This document shows, piece by piece, positions 56,633 through 64,000 of a DNA stretch of 64,000 nucleotides. The translations under genes and the position numbers were made by a program. This DNA comes from Pseudomonas sp. 8O. Lineage in GTDB: Bacteria > Pseudomonadota > Gammaproteobacteria > Pseudomonadales > Pseudomonadaceae. The notes below the pieces were generated by a model, which ran no database searches, was not told the origin of the DNA, and saw nothing but the letters and a program-made list of their open reading frames with translations. Position 1 is the stretch's first letter. Each line of letters starts with the position of its first letter. The DNA lies in the NCBI RefSeq assembly GCF_902506495.1, contig NZ_LR733264.1, positions 434,001 through 498,000 of the forward strand, read 5' to 3'.

Positions 56633-58072
56633 ATGGCGCTGCGCAACGCTGTTCAACTGATCACCTATCCCGACCGCCTGGGGCGTAACCTCGGGGAGCT
56701 TTACCAGCTGTTGGAGCGGCACCTGGGTGACGCGTTGGGCGGGGTGCATATCCTGCCGCTGTATCCGTCCAATGCCGACGGTGGATTCTCGCCGCTCACG
56801 CACATGGAGGTTGATCCACGTTACGGCGACTGGGCGGATGTCGAGCGCATCTCCGCACGCTTCGACCTGTGCGTCGATCTGGTGATCAGCCACATCGCGG
56901 ACGAGTCGCCGGAGTTTCTCGATTTCGTTGCGCATGGCCAGGACTCGCCCTACGCGGATCTCTTCGTTCAGGTCGATCGCTTCGGCGAAATCAGCCATGA
57001 CGACCTGGCCAAGATCCATATCCGCAAGGAAAAGGAGCCTTTTCGCGATGTGCGACTGGCCAACGGTGAAACCTGTCGGGTCTGGTGCACCTTCACCGAA
57101 CGGCAGATCGACCTCAATTACGACTCGCCGAAAACCTATCAGCTGATGGAACAGTACATGGCCTTTCTCGCGGCGCGCGGGGTCAAGCTGTTCCGTCTGG
57201 ATGCCTTCGGCTACACCACCAAACGCATTGGCACCAGCTGTTTTCTGGTGGAGCCGAACGTGTACCGCATCCTCGAGTGGTTCCGCGAAACCGGGGTCAA
57301 ATACGAGGCCGAGATGCTGCCGGAGGTGCATGACCACATCAGCTACCAGTACGCCATCTCGCGGCGGCAGATGCGCCCGTACGGCTTCGCTCTGCCACCG
57401 TTGGTCCTGCATGCACTGCTCAGCGGCAGCAGCCGCTACCTCAAGAACTGGTTGCGGATGTGCCCGCGCAACCAGATCACTGTGCTCGATACCCACGACG
57501 GCATCTGCATTCCGGATGTCGAAGGCATGTTGCCCGAGGCGCAGATCCAGTACCTGATCGATGAGGTCTCGACACGCAGTGCCGACCCCATCATGCGTCG
57601 CTCGGCGGTGAACGTGCATAGCGTCGGGGCCATCTACCAGTTGACCTGCACCTTCTACGAGGCGCTGATGCGCAATGACGAGGCTTATATCGCCGCACGC
57701 GCCATCCAGTTCTTCGTGCCGGGTATCCCACAGGTTTACTACGTTGGCCTGTTGGCTGGCTGCAACGACTTCGACCTGCACGAGCAGACCGGCGAGGCGC
57801 GCGACGTCAATCGTCATTACTACAGCCTCGAGGAGGCCGAGCAGGCCTTGCAGCAACCTTTGGTGCAGCGTCTGCTGGCGCTGATGCGTTTGCGTTGTCA
57901 GCATCCGGCTTTCGAAGGGCGTTTCGAGCAGAACTACTCGGCTGACGACCAACTGCTTCTGGCCTGGCGTCATGGCGAGCATTACTGCCGTTTGCATCTC
58001 GATTTGAGCAGCCTGCAAGCGATCATCGACTACACCGATGAACAACTGAGTATCTGCCGCATGACCTGTTGA
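56633..58072 (+). CDS. GH13_18 family phosphorylase (sucrose-phosphorylase-like)
   Basis: A 479-residue glycoside hydrolase family 13 enzyme. Catalytic positions fit sucrose phosphorylase: nucleophile D190 in FRLDAFGY, acid/base E231 in LPEVHDHIS, and D286 in VLDTHDGI. The N-terminus has VQLITYPDRLGRNL and HILPLYPSNADGGFSPL, typical of subfamily 18. The subfamily includes sucrose, glucosylglycerol and glucosylglycerate phosphorylases, and the acceptor cannot be told from sequence alone. No sugar transporter or regulator lies beside it. Confidence 0.88.
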   Translation: MALRNAVQLITYPDRLGRNLGELYQLLERHLGDALGGVHILPLYPSNADGGFSPLTHMEVDPRYGDWADVERISARFDLCVDLVISHIADESPEFLDFVAHGQDSPYADLFVQVDRFGEISHDDLAKIHIRKEKEPFRDVRLANGETCRVWCTFTERQIDLNYDSPKTYQLMEQYMAFLAARGVKLFRLDAFGYTTKRIGTSCFLVEPNVYRILEWFRETGVKYEAEMLPEVHDHISYQYAISRRQMRPYGFALPPLVLHALLSGSSRYLKNWLRMCPRNQITVLDTHDGICIPDVEGMLPEAQIQYLIDEVSTRSADPIMRRSAVNVHSVGAIYQLTCTFYEALMRNDEAYIAARAIQFFVPGIPQVYYVGLLAGCNDFDLHEQTGEARDVNRHYYSLEEAEQALQQPLVQRLLALMRLRCQHPAFEGRFEQNYSADDQLLLAWRHGEHYCRLHLDLSSLQAIIDYTDEQLSICRMTC

Positions 58073-58136
58073 AGGTCGGCGTGGGTCATGCTTTCGCGTT
58101 AGACTTGCGCTCTTTCGACCAGCCAAGAAGCCCGCC

Positions 58137-58676
58137 ATGGCCCTGCCATCGACCACCTACAAGATCGAACTGAACCTCACCGACATGGATCGCAGCGTTT
58201 ATGAAAACCTGCGGTTCACCGTCGCTCGCCACCCGTCCGAGACCGAAGAGCGCCTGGCCGCGCGGCTGATTGCCTATGCGCTGTTCTACCACGAGCAACT
58301 GGCGTTCGGTCGCGGTCTGTCGGATGTCGATGAGCCGGCGCTGTGGGAAAAGAGTCTGGACGATCGCGTGCTGCACTGGATCGAAGTGGGTCAGCCCGAC
58401 AGTGAGCGCATCACCTGGTGTTCGCGGCGTACCGAGAAGTTCAGCCTGGTGGCCTATGGCAACCTGCGCGTATGGCAGACCAAGTGCCTCGACCCTGTGC
58501 GCAGCCTGAAGAATATCAATGTGGTCGCGCTCGGCCAGGAGGCACTGGCCGACCTGGCGCTGGACATGCCGCGTTCGCTGAACTGGAGCGTGATGATCAG
58601 CGATGGCGAGTTGTTCGTCACCGACGAGCGCGGTCAGCACGAGATTCCCATTGAATGGCTCGCCGGCGAGCGTTGA
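58137..58676 (+). CDS. yaeQ: YaeQ family protein
   Basis: A 179-residue YaeQ protein. It shows YKIELNLTDMDRSVYENLRFTVARHPSETEERLAARLIAYALFY in order, then the family LAFGRGLSDVDEPALW. KINVVAL-like and SVMISDGELFVTD ends follow. The fold is related to PD-(D/E)XK nucleases, but no activity is established; in E. coli it was linked to transcription antitermination. The gene precedes recJ as in P. aeruginosa. Confidence 0.92.
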   Translation: MALPSTTYKIELNLTDMDRSVYENLRFTVARHPSETEERLAARLIAYALFYHEQLAFGRGLSDVDEPALWEKSLDDRVLHWIEVGQPDSERITWCSRRTEKFSLVAYGNLRVWQTKCLDPVRSLKNINVVALGQEALADLALDMPRSLNWSVMISDGELFVTDERGQHEIPIEWLAGER

Positions 58677-58686
58677 ACCTGATGCT

Positions 58687-58739
58687 GTAGGGCGGGTGCA
58701 ACCCGTCATATCACCTGTGGCGGGTTGCACCCGCCCTAC
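58687..58739. repeat. Perfect inverted repeat between yaeQ and recJ
   Basis: GTAGGGCGGGTGCAACCCG and CGGGTTGCACCCGCCCTAC, 19-bp arms with a 15-bp loop. The same GTAGGG...CCCTAC ends occur in the 16.8 kb block. It could also terminate yaeQ, since it ends 15 bp before the recJ start. Confidence 0.85.
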
Positions 58740-58754
58740 ACGAAAAGACCCAAG

Positions 58755-60464
58755 ATGCGTATCGAAGCCCGTCCCTTACCCGCCCAACTGCCTGATCTGG
58801 GCAATCTGCCGCCTTTGCTGACCCGTCTCTACGCCGCCCGTGGTGTGCAGTCCGCCGAAGAGCTGGACAAGGGCCTGGCGCGGCTGATTCCGTACCAGCA
58901 GCTCAAAGGCATCGATGCGGCGGTCGAACTGCTGGTCGAGGCGCTGGCGCAGCGTCAGCGCATCCTCATCGTCGGCGACTTCGATGCAGATGGCGCCACT
59001 GCCAGTTCGGTCGGCGTGCTCGGCCTGCGCCTGCTCGGTGCGGCACATGTGGATTACCTGGTGCCGAACCGCTTCGAGTACGGCTACGGCCTGACCCCGG
59101 AGATCGTCGCCGTTGCGCTGCAGCGCCAGCCCGACTTGCTGCTGACCGTGGACAACGGCATCTCCAGCGTCGACGGCGTGGCGGCGGCCAAGGCCGCCGG
59201 GTTGACGGTGCTGGTCACCGATCACCACTTGCCAGGGCCGGAATTGCCGGCCGCCGATGCCATCGTCAACCCGAACCAGCCAGGCTGCGATTTCCCGAGC
59301 AAGGCCATGGCCGGTGTCGGCGTGATGTTCTACGTGCTGCTGGCGCTGCGCGCTCGCCTGCGCGAAACCGGCTGGTTCGCCAGCCGTGCGGAGCCCAATC
59401 TGGGCGAGCTGCTCGACCTGGTGGCACTGGGTAGCGTCGCCGACGTGGTGCCGCTGGATGCCAACAACCGCATCCTGGTGCACCAGGGCCTGGCGCGCAT
59501 TCGTGCCGGGCGGGCGCGGCCTGGCCTGCGCGCGATTCTCGAAGTCGCCGGGCGCGACCACCGCCGTATCACCTCCACCGATCTCGGCTTCATCCTCGGG
59601 CCGCGCTTGAACGCGGCCGGGCGCCTGGATGACATGAGCCTGGGCATCGAATGCCTGCTCTGCGACGACGAGGCCCTGGCTCGCGACATGGCGGTGCAAC
59701 TCGACCAGCTCAATCAGGATCGCAAGGCCATCGAACAGGGCATGCAGCGCGAGGCGCTGGCCCAGCTCAAGGATCTGCCGGTGGCGGACATGCCGTTCGG
59801 CCTGTGCCTGTTCGAGCCGGACTGGCACCAGGGGGTGATCGGCATCCTCGCCTCGCGCCTGAAGGAGCGTTATCACCGCCCGGCCATCGCCTTTGCTGAT
59901 GCCGGCGAAGGCATGCTCAAGGGCTCGGCGCGTTCGGTGCCGGGGCTGCATATCCGTGATGCGCTGGATGCCGTGGCGGCCAAGCATCCCGGGCTGATCA
60001 GCAAGTTCGGCGGGCATGCCATGGCCGCGGGGATGTCGCTGCCGCAGGAAAATTTCGGCGCGTTCGCCGTCGCCTTCGACGCCGAGGTACGCCGCCAGCT
60101 GTGCGAAGACGACCTGACCGGCCGCCTGCTTTCAGACGGCCAGCTCGATGCCACCGAATTCCATCTGGAACTGGCCCGTGCCCTGCGCAACGCCGGGCCC
60201 TGGGGACAGCACTTTCCCGAACCGCTGTTCCATGGCGTGTTCCAGATCGTCAATCAGCGCATAGTCGGTGAGCGTCACCTGAAGCTGGTGCTCAAGACCG
60301 AATGCGGCAGCGTGCAACTCGACGGCATCGCCTTCAACATCGACCGTGAGGTCTGGCCCAATCCGACGTTGCGCTGGGCCGAAGTGGCGTACAAGCTCGA
60401 CCTCAACGAATTTCGCGGTAACGAGACGGTACAGTTGATGGTGGCGCATATCGCCCCGCGTTGA
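58755..60464 (+). CDS. recJ: Single-strand-specific 5'-3' exonuclease RecJ
   Basis: Degrades single-stranded DNA from 5' ends in recombination and mismatch repair. The 569 residues carry the DHH-family metal motifs VGDFDADGATASS, TVDNGISS, VTDHHLPG and VALGSVADVVPL. The DHHA1 GGHAMAAGM and the C-terminal OB region follow. ATG 58755 (MRIEARPLPAQLP) is chosen because the upstream in-frame start at 58725 lies in the inverted repeat. Confidence 0.97.
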   Translation: MRIEARPLPAQLPDLGNLPPLLTRLYAARGVQSAEELDKGLARLIPYQQLKGIDAAVELLVEALAQRQRILIVGDFDADGATASSVGVLGLRLLGAAHVDYLVPNRFEYGYGLTPEIVAVALQRQPDLLLTVDNGISSVDGVAAAKAAGLTVLVTDHHLPGPELPAADAIVNPNQPGCDFPSKAMAGVGVMFYVLLALRARLRETGWFASRAEPNLGELLDLVALGSVADVVPLDANNRILVHQGLARIRAGRARPGLRAILEVAGRDHRRITSTDLGFILGPRLNAAGRLDDMSLGIECLLCDDEALARDMAVQLDQLNQDRKAIEQGMQREALAQLKDLPVADMPFGLCLFEPDWHQGVIGILASRLKERYHRPAIAFADAGEGMLKGSARSVPGLHIRDALDAVAAKHPGLISKFGGHAMAAGMSLPQENFGAFAVAFDAEVRRQLCEDDLTGRLLSDGQLDATEFHLELARALRNAGPWGQHFPEPLFHGVFQIVNQRIVGERHLKLVLKTECGSVQLDGIAFNIDREVWPNPTLRWAEVAYKLDLNEFRGNETVQLMVAHIAPR

Positions 60465-60631
60465 TCGTGGCGGCGATGAAACTCGGCGTTACCAATATGC
60501 CAGGCTGATTCTGACGAACTCTGCTAGAAACTCTCGTCAATTCAGCCGATGTCGGTTGAGGCGCATTCGGAATTTCCCTGCACTATCCGGGGTCGGATGT
60601 ACCGGAGCCTACTTTTTCAGGAGCGTTCGCG

Positions 60632-61357
60632 ATGAACACCAGTAATCTGCTCGACCAACTGCTCAAGGCCGGCCAGCAGGCCATGCAAAAACCTGCTGCG
60701 AAGGGCTCCCAGGGGCAGCAAGCCGGTGGTTTGGGTGGCCTGCTCTCTGGTGGAGGCCTGGGCAGCCTGCTCTCGGGCGCGGGCGGCGGCGCGCTGGCGG
60801 CCGGTGCGGTCGGCCTGCTGCTGGGCAACAAGAAAGCGCGCAAGATGGGCGGCAAGGCGCTGACCTATGGCGGCTTGGCTGCTCTCGGTGTGATGGCGTA
60901 CAAGGCCTACGGCAACTGGCAGGCGCAGCAAGCCCAGCAGGGCGGCGCGCAGCCGGTCGAGCCGCAAACCCTGGATCGTTTGCCGGCGCCGCAAGTCGAG
61001 CAGCACAGCCGCGCCATTCTCAAGGCACTGGTGGCGGCGGCCAAGGCCGATGGCCATGTCGACGAGCGTGAGCGTCAGTTGATCGAAGAGGAGCTGGGCA
61101 AGCTGGCGCAGGACGCCGAACTGCAGACCTGGCTGCACACCGAACTGAACAAGCCGCTCGACCCGGCTGATGTGGCGCGCGCCGCAGCGACCCCGGAAAT
61201 GGCCGCCGAAATGTACCTGGCCAGCGTCCTGATGGTGGATGAAGAGCACTTCATGGAACGCGCCTACCTCGAAGAGCTGGCGCGTCAGCTGAAACTGCCG
61301 CTGGAGCTGAAGGCCGAGCTGGAAACCCAGGTGCGCTCGCTGCCGGCCGGTGCCTGA
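60632..61357 (+). CDS. DUF533/TerB-domain protein (YebE-like)
   Basis: A 241-residue protein. A Gln/Gly-rich start (LLSGGGLGSLLSGAGGGALAAGAVGLLLG) is followed by a short hydrophobic segment, a Gln-rich linker, and a C-terminal TerB fold (about 115-235). The TerB part has ALVAAAKADGHVDERERQLIEEELGKL and MYLASVLMVDEEHFMERAYLEELA, with the paired acidic D-G-x-x-D motif. YebE-type proteins are envelope-stress associated in enterics. It follows recJ with a 167-bp gap and its own AGGAG ribosome site. Confidence 0.9.
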   Translation: MNTSNLLDQLLKAGQQAMQKPAAKGSQGQQAGGLGGLLSGGGLGSLLSGAGGGALAAGAVGLLLGNKKARKMGGKALTYGGLAALGVMAYKAYGNWQAQQAQQGGAQPVEPQTLDRLPAPQVEQHSRAILKALVAAAKADGHVDERERQLIEEELGKLAQDAELQTWLHTELNKPLDPADVARAAATPEMAAEMYLASVLMVDEEHFMERAYLEELARQLKLPLELKAELETQVRSLPAGA

Positions 61358-61371
61358 GTCGTCTTCTCGTT

Positions 61372-63144
61372 TCAGTCCGCATGCCGGGCATGGCCCGGCA
61401 TCGCCTCATAACCATGATCGCTCAGGTAGGCTTCGACGGCCGCGCTAACCGTTGGTTGCAGGTGCCTTGGCTGATCCTCATGCAGCAATCCGAAGCGTCG
61501 CAGCTTGTCCTTGAGCGGCCCCTTGACCTCCGCAAAGTGCAGCTCGATGCCGATATCCGCCAGCGTCCGTTCCAGGTCGCCGAGCATGTCGGCAGAGGTC
61601 ACGTCGATGCTGGTAATCGGCTCGGCTGCGATCACCACGCGACGCACCGGTGCGGGAGCTCGCTCCAGCGCCTGCAGCAGGGATTGCTGGAAGAGCTCGG
61701 CATTGGCGAAGAACAGCGGGGCGTCCCAGCGAAACAGCAGCAGGCCGGGTATCTGTCGTGCATCGGGGTGTCGCTTGATGTCATGGAAACCACGAATGCC
61801 CTCTACCTGGCCGAGAACGGTGTAGTAAGGGCGCCAGCCATCCCAGAGAAACTCGATCACCGCCAGCACCACGGCAATGCCGATACCGGGGATGACACCG
61901 AAGGTCACCACGCCGGCAAAGCAGGCCATCGACAGCCAGAACTCCCATTGCTGCACGCGGAAGATACGGCGCAGGTCGGTGACCACGAACAGACCGATGA
62001 CCGCGGCAATCACCACCGCGGCCAGCGCACTGGTGGGCAGGTGCTGCATCAGATCCGGGGCCAGCACCAGCAGCAGGGCGACGCTCAGGGCGCCGACGAT
62101 ACCGGCGACCTGGGTCATCGCGCCTGCAGCTTCGGCGACCGGCGTGCGTGACGAGCTGCTGCTGATGGGAAAACCCTGAAACAAACCACCGGCCAGGTTC
62201 GCCGCGCCGAGACCGATGAGCTCCTGATTGGGGTCTACTGGGCGTCCGGTACGGGCTGCGTAGGTGCGCGACAGCACGCTGGTGTCGGCGAATGCGACCA
62301 GGGCGACAGCGAGGCCGCCCAGCACCACGCTGGCCAGATCGACGCCGCTCAGCCAGGGCAGGGTGAAACTGGGCAGCCCCTGTGGCAGTTCACCTAGTAC
62401 CTGTACGCCCTGGGTATCGAGGTCGAACAGTGCGACCGCCACGGTTGCCAGAGTCACGGCGATGAGGATGCCGGGCAACTGCCTGAAGCGGCTCAGCAGC
62501 AGGATCAAGGCCAGTGTGCCGGTGCCGACGAGCAGGCTGTAGAGGTGGACCTGTCCCTCGATCAGCGCGCTGGCGATTGCCCGGAGGTCGCTGAGCGGAC
62601 CCTGGCTGTCGATGGAAAAACCGAACAACTTGGGCGTCTGGCTGATCAGCACACTCAGCGCGATACCGTTCATGTAGCCATAGCGGATGGGTTTGGACAG
62701 CAATTCGGTGATGAACCCCAGACGCAGCAGCCCGGCAATCAGGCAAGTCAGGCCGGCCACCACGGCCATCATGCTGGCCAGGGTCACCGCACGCATCGGG
62801 TCGCCGCCTGAGAGCGGCAGCACCACGGCGAGAATCAGCGCCGCCAGGGCCGAGTCCGGGCCGAGCACGAGAATACGGCTGGGGCCGAACAGGGCGTAGG
62901 CCAGCAGCGGCACGATGGTCGCGTACAGACCATAGATGCCTGGCACGCCGGAGGCCTCGGCATAGGCGATGCCCACCGGCACCAGCATGGTGGTCAGCAC
63001 CAGGCCGGCCGCAATGTCCTTCGGCAGCCAGGCCAGGTGATAGCCCCTGAGCGTTTGCAGGCCCGGAAGCCAGCGTAGCCAGCCGCGCTGTTGCGAAATG
63101 GCAGGAAGCGGCGTGTGTGGCTTGCGTGCAGGCGCTGGTGGCAT
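61372..63144 (-). CDS. SulP family anion transporter with a STAS domain
   Basis: A 590-residue SulP (SLC26-like) permease. The first 440 residues hold about 12-14 helices, with the signature GLYATIVPLLAYALFGPSR and the substrate-region GFPISSSSSRT. The C-terminal STAS domain (about 455-570) has LLLFRWDAPLFFANAE and SIDVTSADMLGDLERTL. Sulfate, bicarbonate or another anion could be the substrate; no carbonic anhydrase is fused or adjacent, so none is favoured. Convergent with the DUF533 gene, only 14 bp apart. Confidence 0.93.
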   Translation of the reverse strand: MPPAPARKPHTPLPAISQQRGWLRWLPGLQTLRGYHLAWLPKDIAAGLVLTTMLVPVGIAYAEASGVPGIYGLYATIVPLLAYALFGPSRILVLGPDSALAALILAVVLPLSGGDPMRAVTLASMMAVVAGLTCLIAGLLRLGFITELLSKPIRYGYMNGIALSVLISQTPKLFGFSIDSQGPLSDLRAIASALIEGQVHLYSLLVGTGTLALILLLSRFRQLPGILIAVTLATVAVALFDLDTQGVQVLGELPQGLPSFTLPWLSGVDLASVVLGGLAVALVAFADTSVLSRTYAARTGRPVDPNQELIGLGAANLAGGLFQGFPISSSSSRTPVAEAAGAMTQVAGIVGALSVALLLVLAPDLMQHLPTSALAAVVIAAVIGLFVVTDLRRIFRVQQWEFWLSMACFAGVVTFGVIPGIGIAVVLAVIEFLWDGWRPYYTVLGQVEGIRGFHDIKRHPDARQIPGLLLFRWDAPLFFANAELFQQSLLQALERAPAPVRRVVIAAEPITSIDVTSADMLGDLERTLADIGIELHFAEVKGPLKDKLRRFGLLHEDQPRHLQPTVSAAVEAYLSDHGYEAMPGHARHAD

Positions 63145-63323
63145 CGCGGACGGGCTCGAGCAGGAATGCCTACAAGTAAAGCGCAGAGCACGGGTGCTTC
63201 ACCATAGCTGCCAGTCGATGGGCGCACATTCAGCCGCTGCCTCAGACCAAAAGATCATTCATCCCCGCACCCGGCTTGTTCTAGGCTGTTGGCCAACGAC
63301 AAGAACGACACGCGAGGATGCTT

Positions 63324-64000
63324 ATGTCGCAACTGCCACTGGATGCATACGACTATCTGATCGTCGGCGCCGGCCCTGCCGGCTGTCTGCTGGCCAATCG
63401 GCTTTCCGCCGACCCTGGCGTCAGCGTGCTGCTGATCGAGGCGGGCGGGCGCGACAACTATCCCTGGATTCATATCCCGGTCGGCTACCTCTACTGCATC
63501 GGTAACCCGCGTACCGACTGGTGCTACGACACCGAGGCCGATCCCGGCCTGCATGGCCGCTCGCTGAAATACCCGCGTGGCCGTGTGCTCGGTGGCAGCT
63601 CCTCGATCAACGGCATGATCTACATGCGTGGCCAGGCGGCGGACTACGATGGCTGGGCTGCGGCGGGCAATCCCGGTTGGACCTGGCGTGATGTGTTGCC
63701 GCTGTTCAAACGGTCGGAGAAACATTTTGCTGGCACCAGCGAATGGCACGGCGGCGATGGCGAGTGGCGGGTCGAGCGCCAGCGTCTGTCCTGGGCGATT
63801 CTCGAGGCCTTCCGTGATGCAGCGGCGCAGAGCGGTATCGCCAGCGTCGATGACTTCAACGGCGGTGACAACGAAGGCTGCAGCTATTTTCAGGTCAACC
63901 AGAAACGCGGTGTGCGCTGGAATGCCTCCAAGGCCTTTCTGCGCGATATTCGCCAGCGCCCCAATCTGCAGGTGCTTACCGGCGCCGAAGCTGAACGGCT
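63324..64000 (+). CDS. GMC-family oxidoreductase (choline/alcohol dehydrogenase-like), partial
   Basis: FAD-dependent GMC oxidoreductase, first 225 residues only. The N-terminal dinucleotide motif YLIVGAGPAGCLLANRLS and the glutamate of LLIEAGG bind FAD. The GMC signature GRVLGGSSSINGMIYMRG and the later GFD-like DDFNGGDNEG follow. The known family is about 530-560 residues, so more than half lies beyond the window. Substrate unknown; choline and aliphatic alcohols are typical. ATG 63324 follows GAGG; the in-frame ATG at 63318 has that ribosome site too close. Confidence 0.93.
   Translation, partial: MSQLPLDAYDYLIVGAGPAGCLLANRLSADPGVSVLLIEAGGRDNYPWIHIPVGYLYCIGNPRTDWCYDTEADPGLHGRSLKYPRGRVLGGSSSINGMIYMRGQAADYDGWAAAGNPGWTWRDVLPLFKRSEKHFAGTSEWHGGDGEWRVERQRLSWAILEAFRDAAAQSGIASVDDFNGGDNEGCSYFQVNQKRGVRWNASKAFLRDIRQRPNLQVLTGAEAER

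Overview
This 64 kb window is chromosomal DNA of a Pseudomonas. High GC content and gene content point to this: the CbrX/CbrA/CbrB-CrcZ carbon-control block, a PrrF-type iron sRNA, a PhuSTUV-like haem importer, and LpoP beside PBP1B. Local gene order resembles P. aeruginosa as I remember it. The sucrose-phosphorylase-like gene and the repeat families suggest the mendocina/oleovorans branch, but the species call is only an inference.

Left part (1-17.3 kb, mostly minus strand): acs (cut by the window edge), pgi, panB-panC, pcnB-folK, the crcZ sRNA with its sigma-54 promoter, cbrB, cbrA and the small cbrX, then dksA-gluQ. A plus-strand pair, an aminotransferase and sfsA, follows. A lone Rieske protein closes the block. 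Palindromic REP-like repeats fill most of the short gaps.

17.3-38 kb: a Fur-type site precedes phuS-T-U-V and a ChaN-like lipoprotein. Then come an NTF2-like protein, one PrrF sRNA, a cyclic-nucleotide-domain protein, a TfoX-C protein, a pentapeptide protein and a two-domain kinase. Next are PBP1B with its lipoprotein partner, the branched-chain amino-acid genes ilvI-ilvH / ilvY-ilvC, pssA and msrP-msrQ.

37.8-38.3 kb: a gap holds an rRNA-P1-type promoter and a boxA-like leader with no rRNA behind it. It lies where two blocks meet that are far apart in P. aeruginosa (the PA469x-473x side and the PA373x side). It looks like the scar of a lost or moved rrn operon.

38.3-64 kb: dsbC, a 142-bp palindromic MITE-like element, hom and thrC. 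Then comes a 14 kb plus-strand run: YjfI-like protein, PspA, YqiJ, an enlarged flotillin YqiK, a small TerB-like protein, a 1745-residue AAA ATPase, a rhomboid protease, a phospholipase-D-type protein and an SF1 helicase. This envelope-plus-nucleic-acid cluster is the best candidate for a poorly described system. Its first gene carries a ribbon-helix-helix-like N-terminus, a perfect palindrome just upstream, and an internal ribosome site. The window ends with a GH13_18 phosphorylase, yaeQ, recJ, a DUF533/TerB protein, a SulP transporter and the start of a GMC oxidoreductase.
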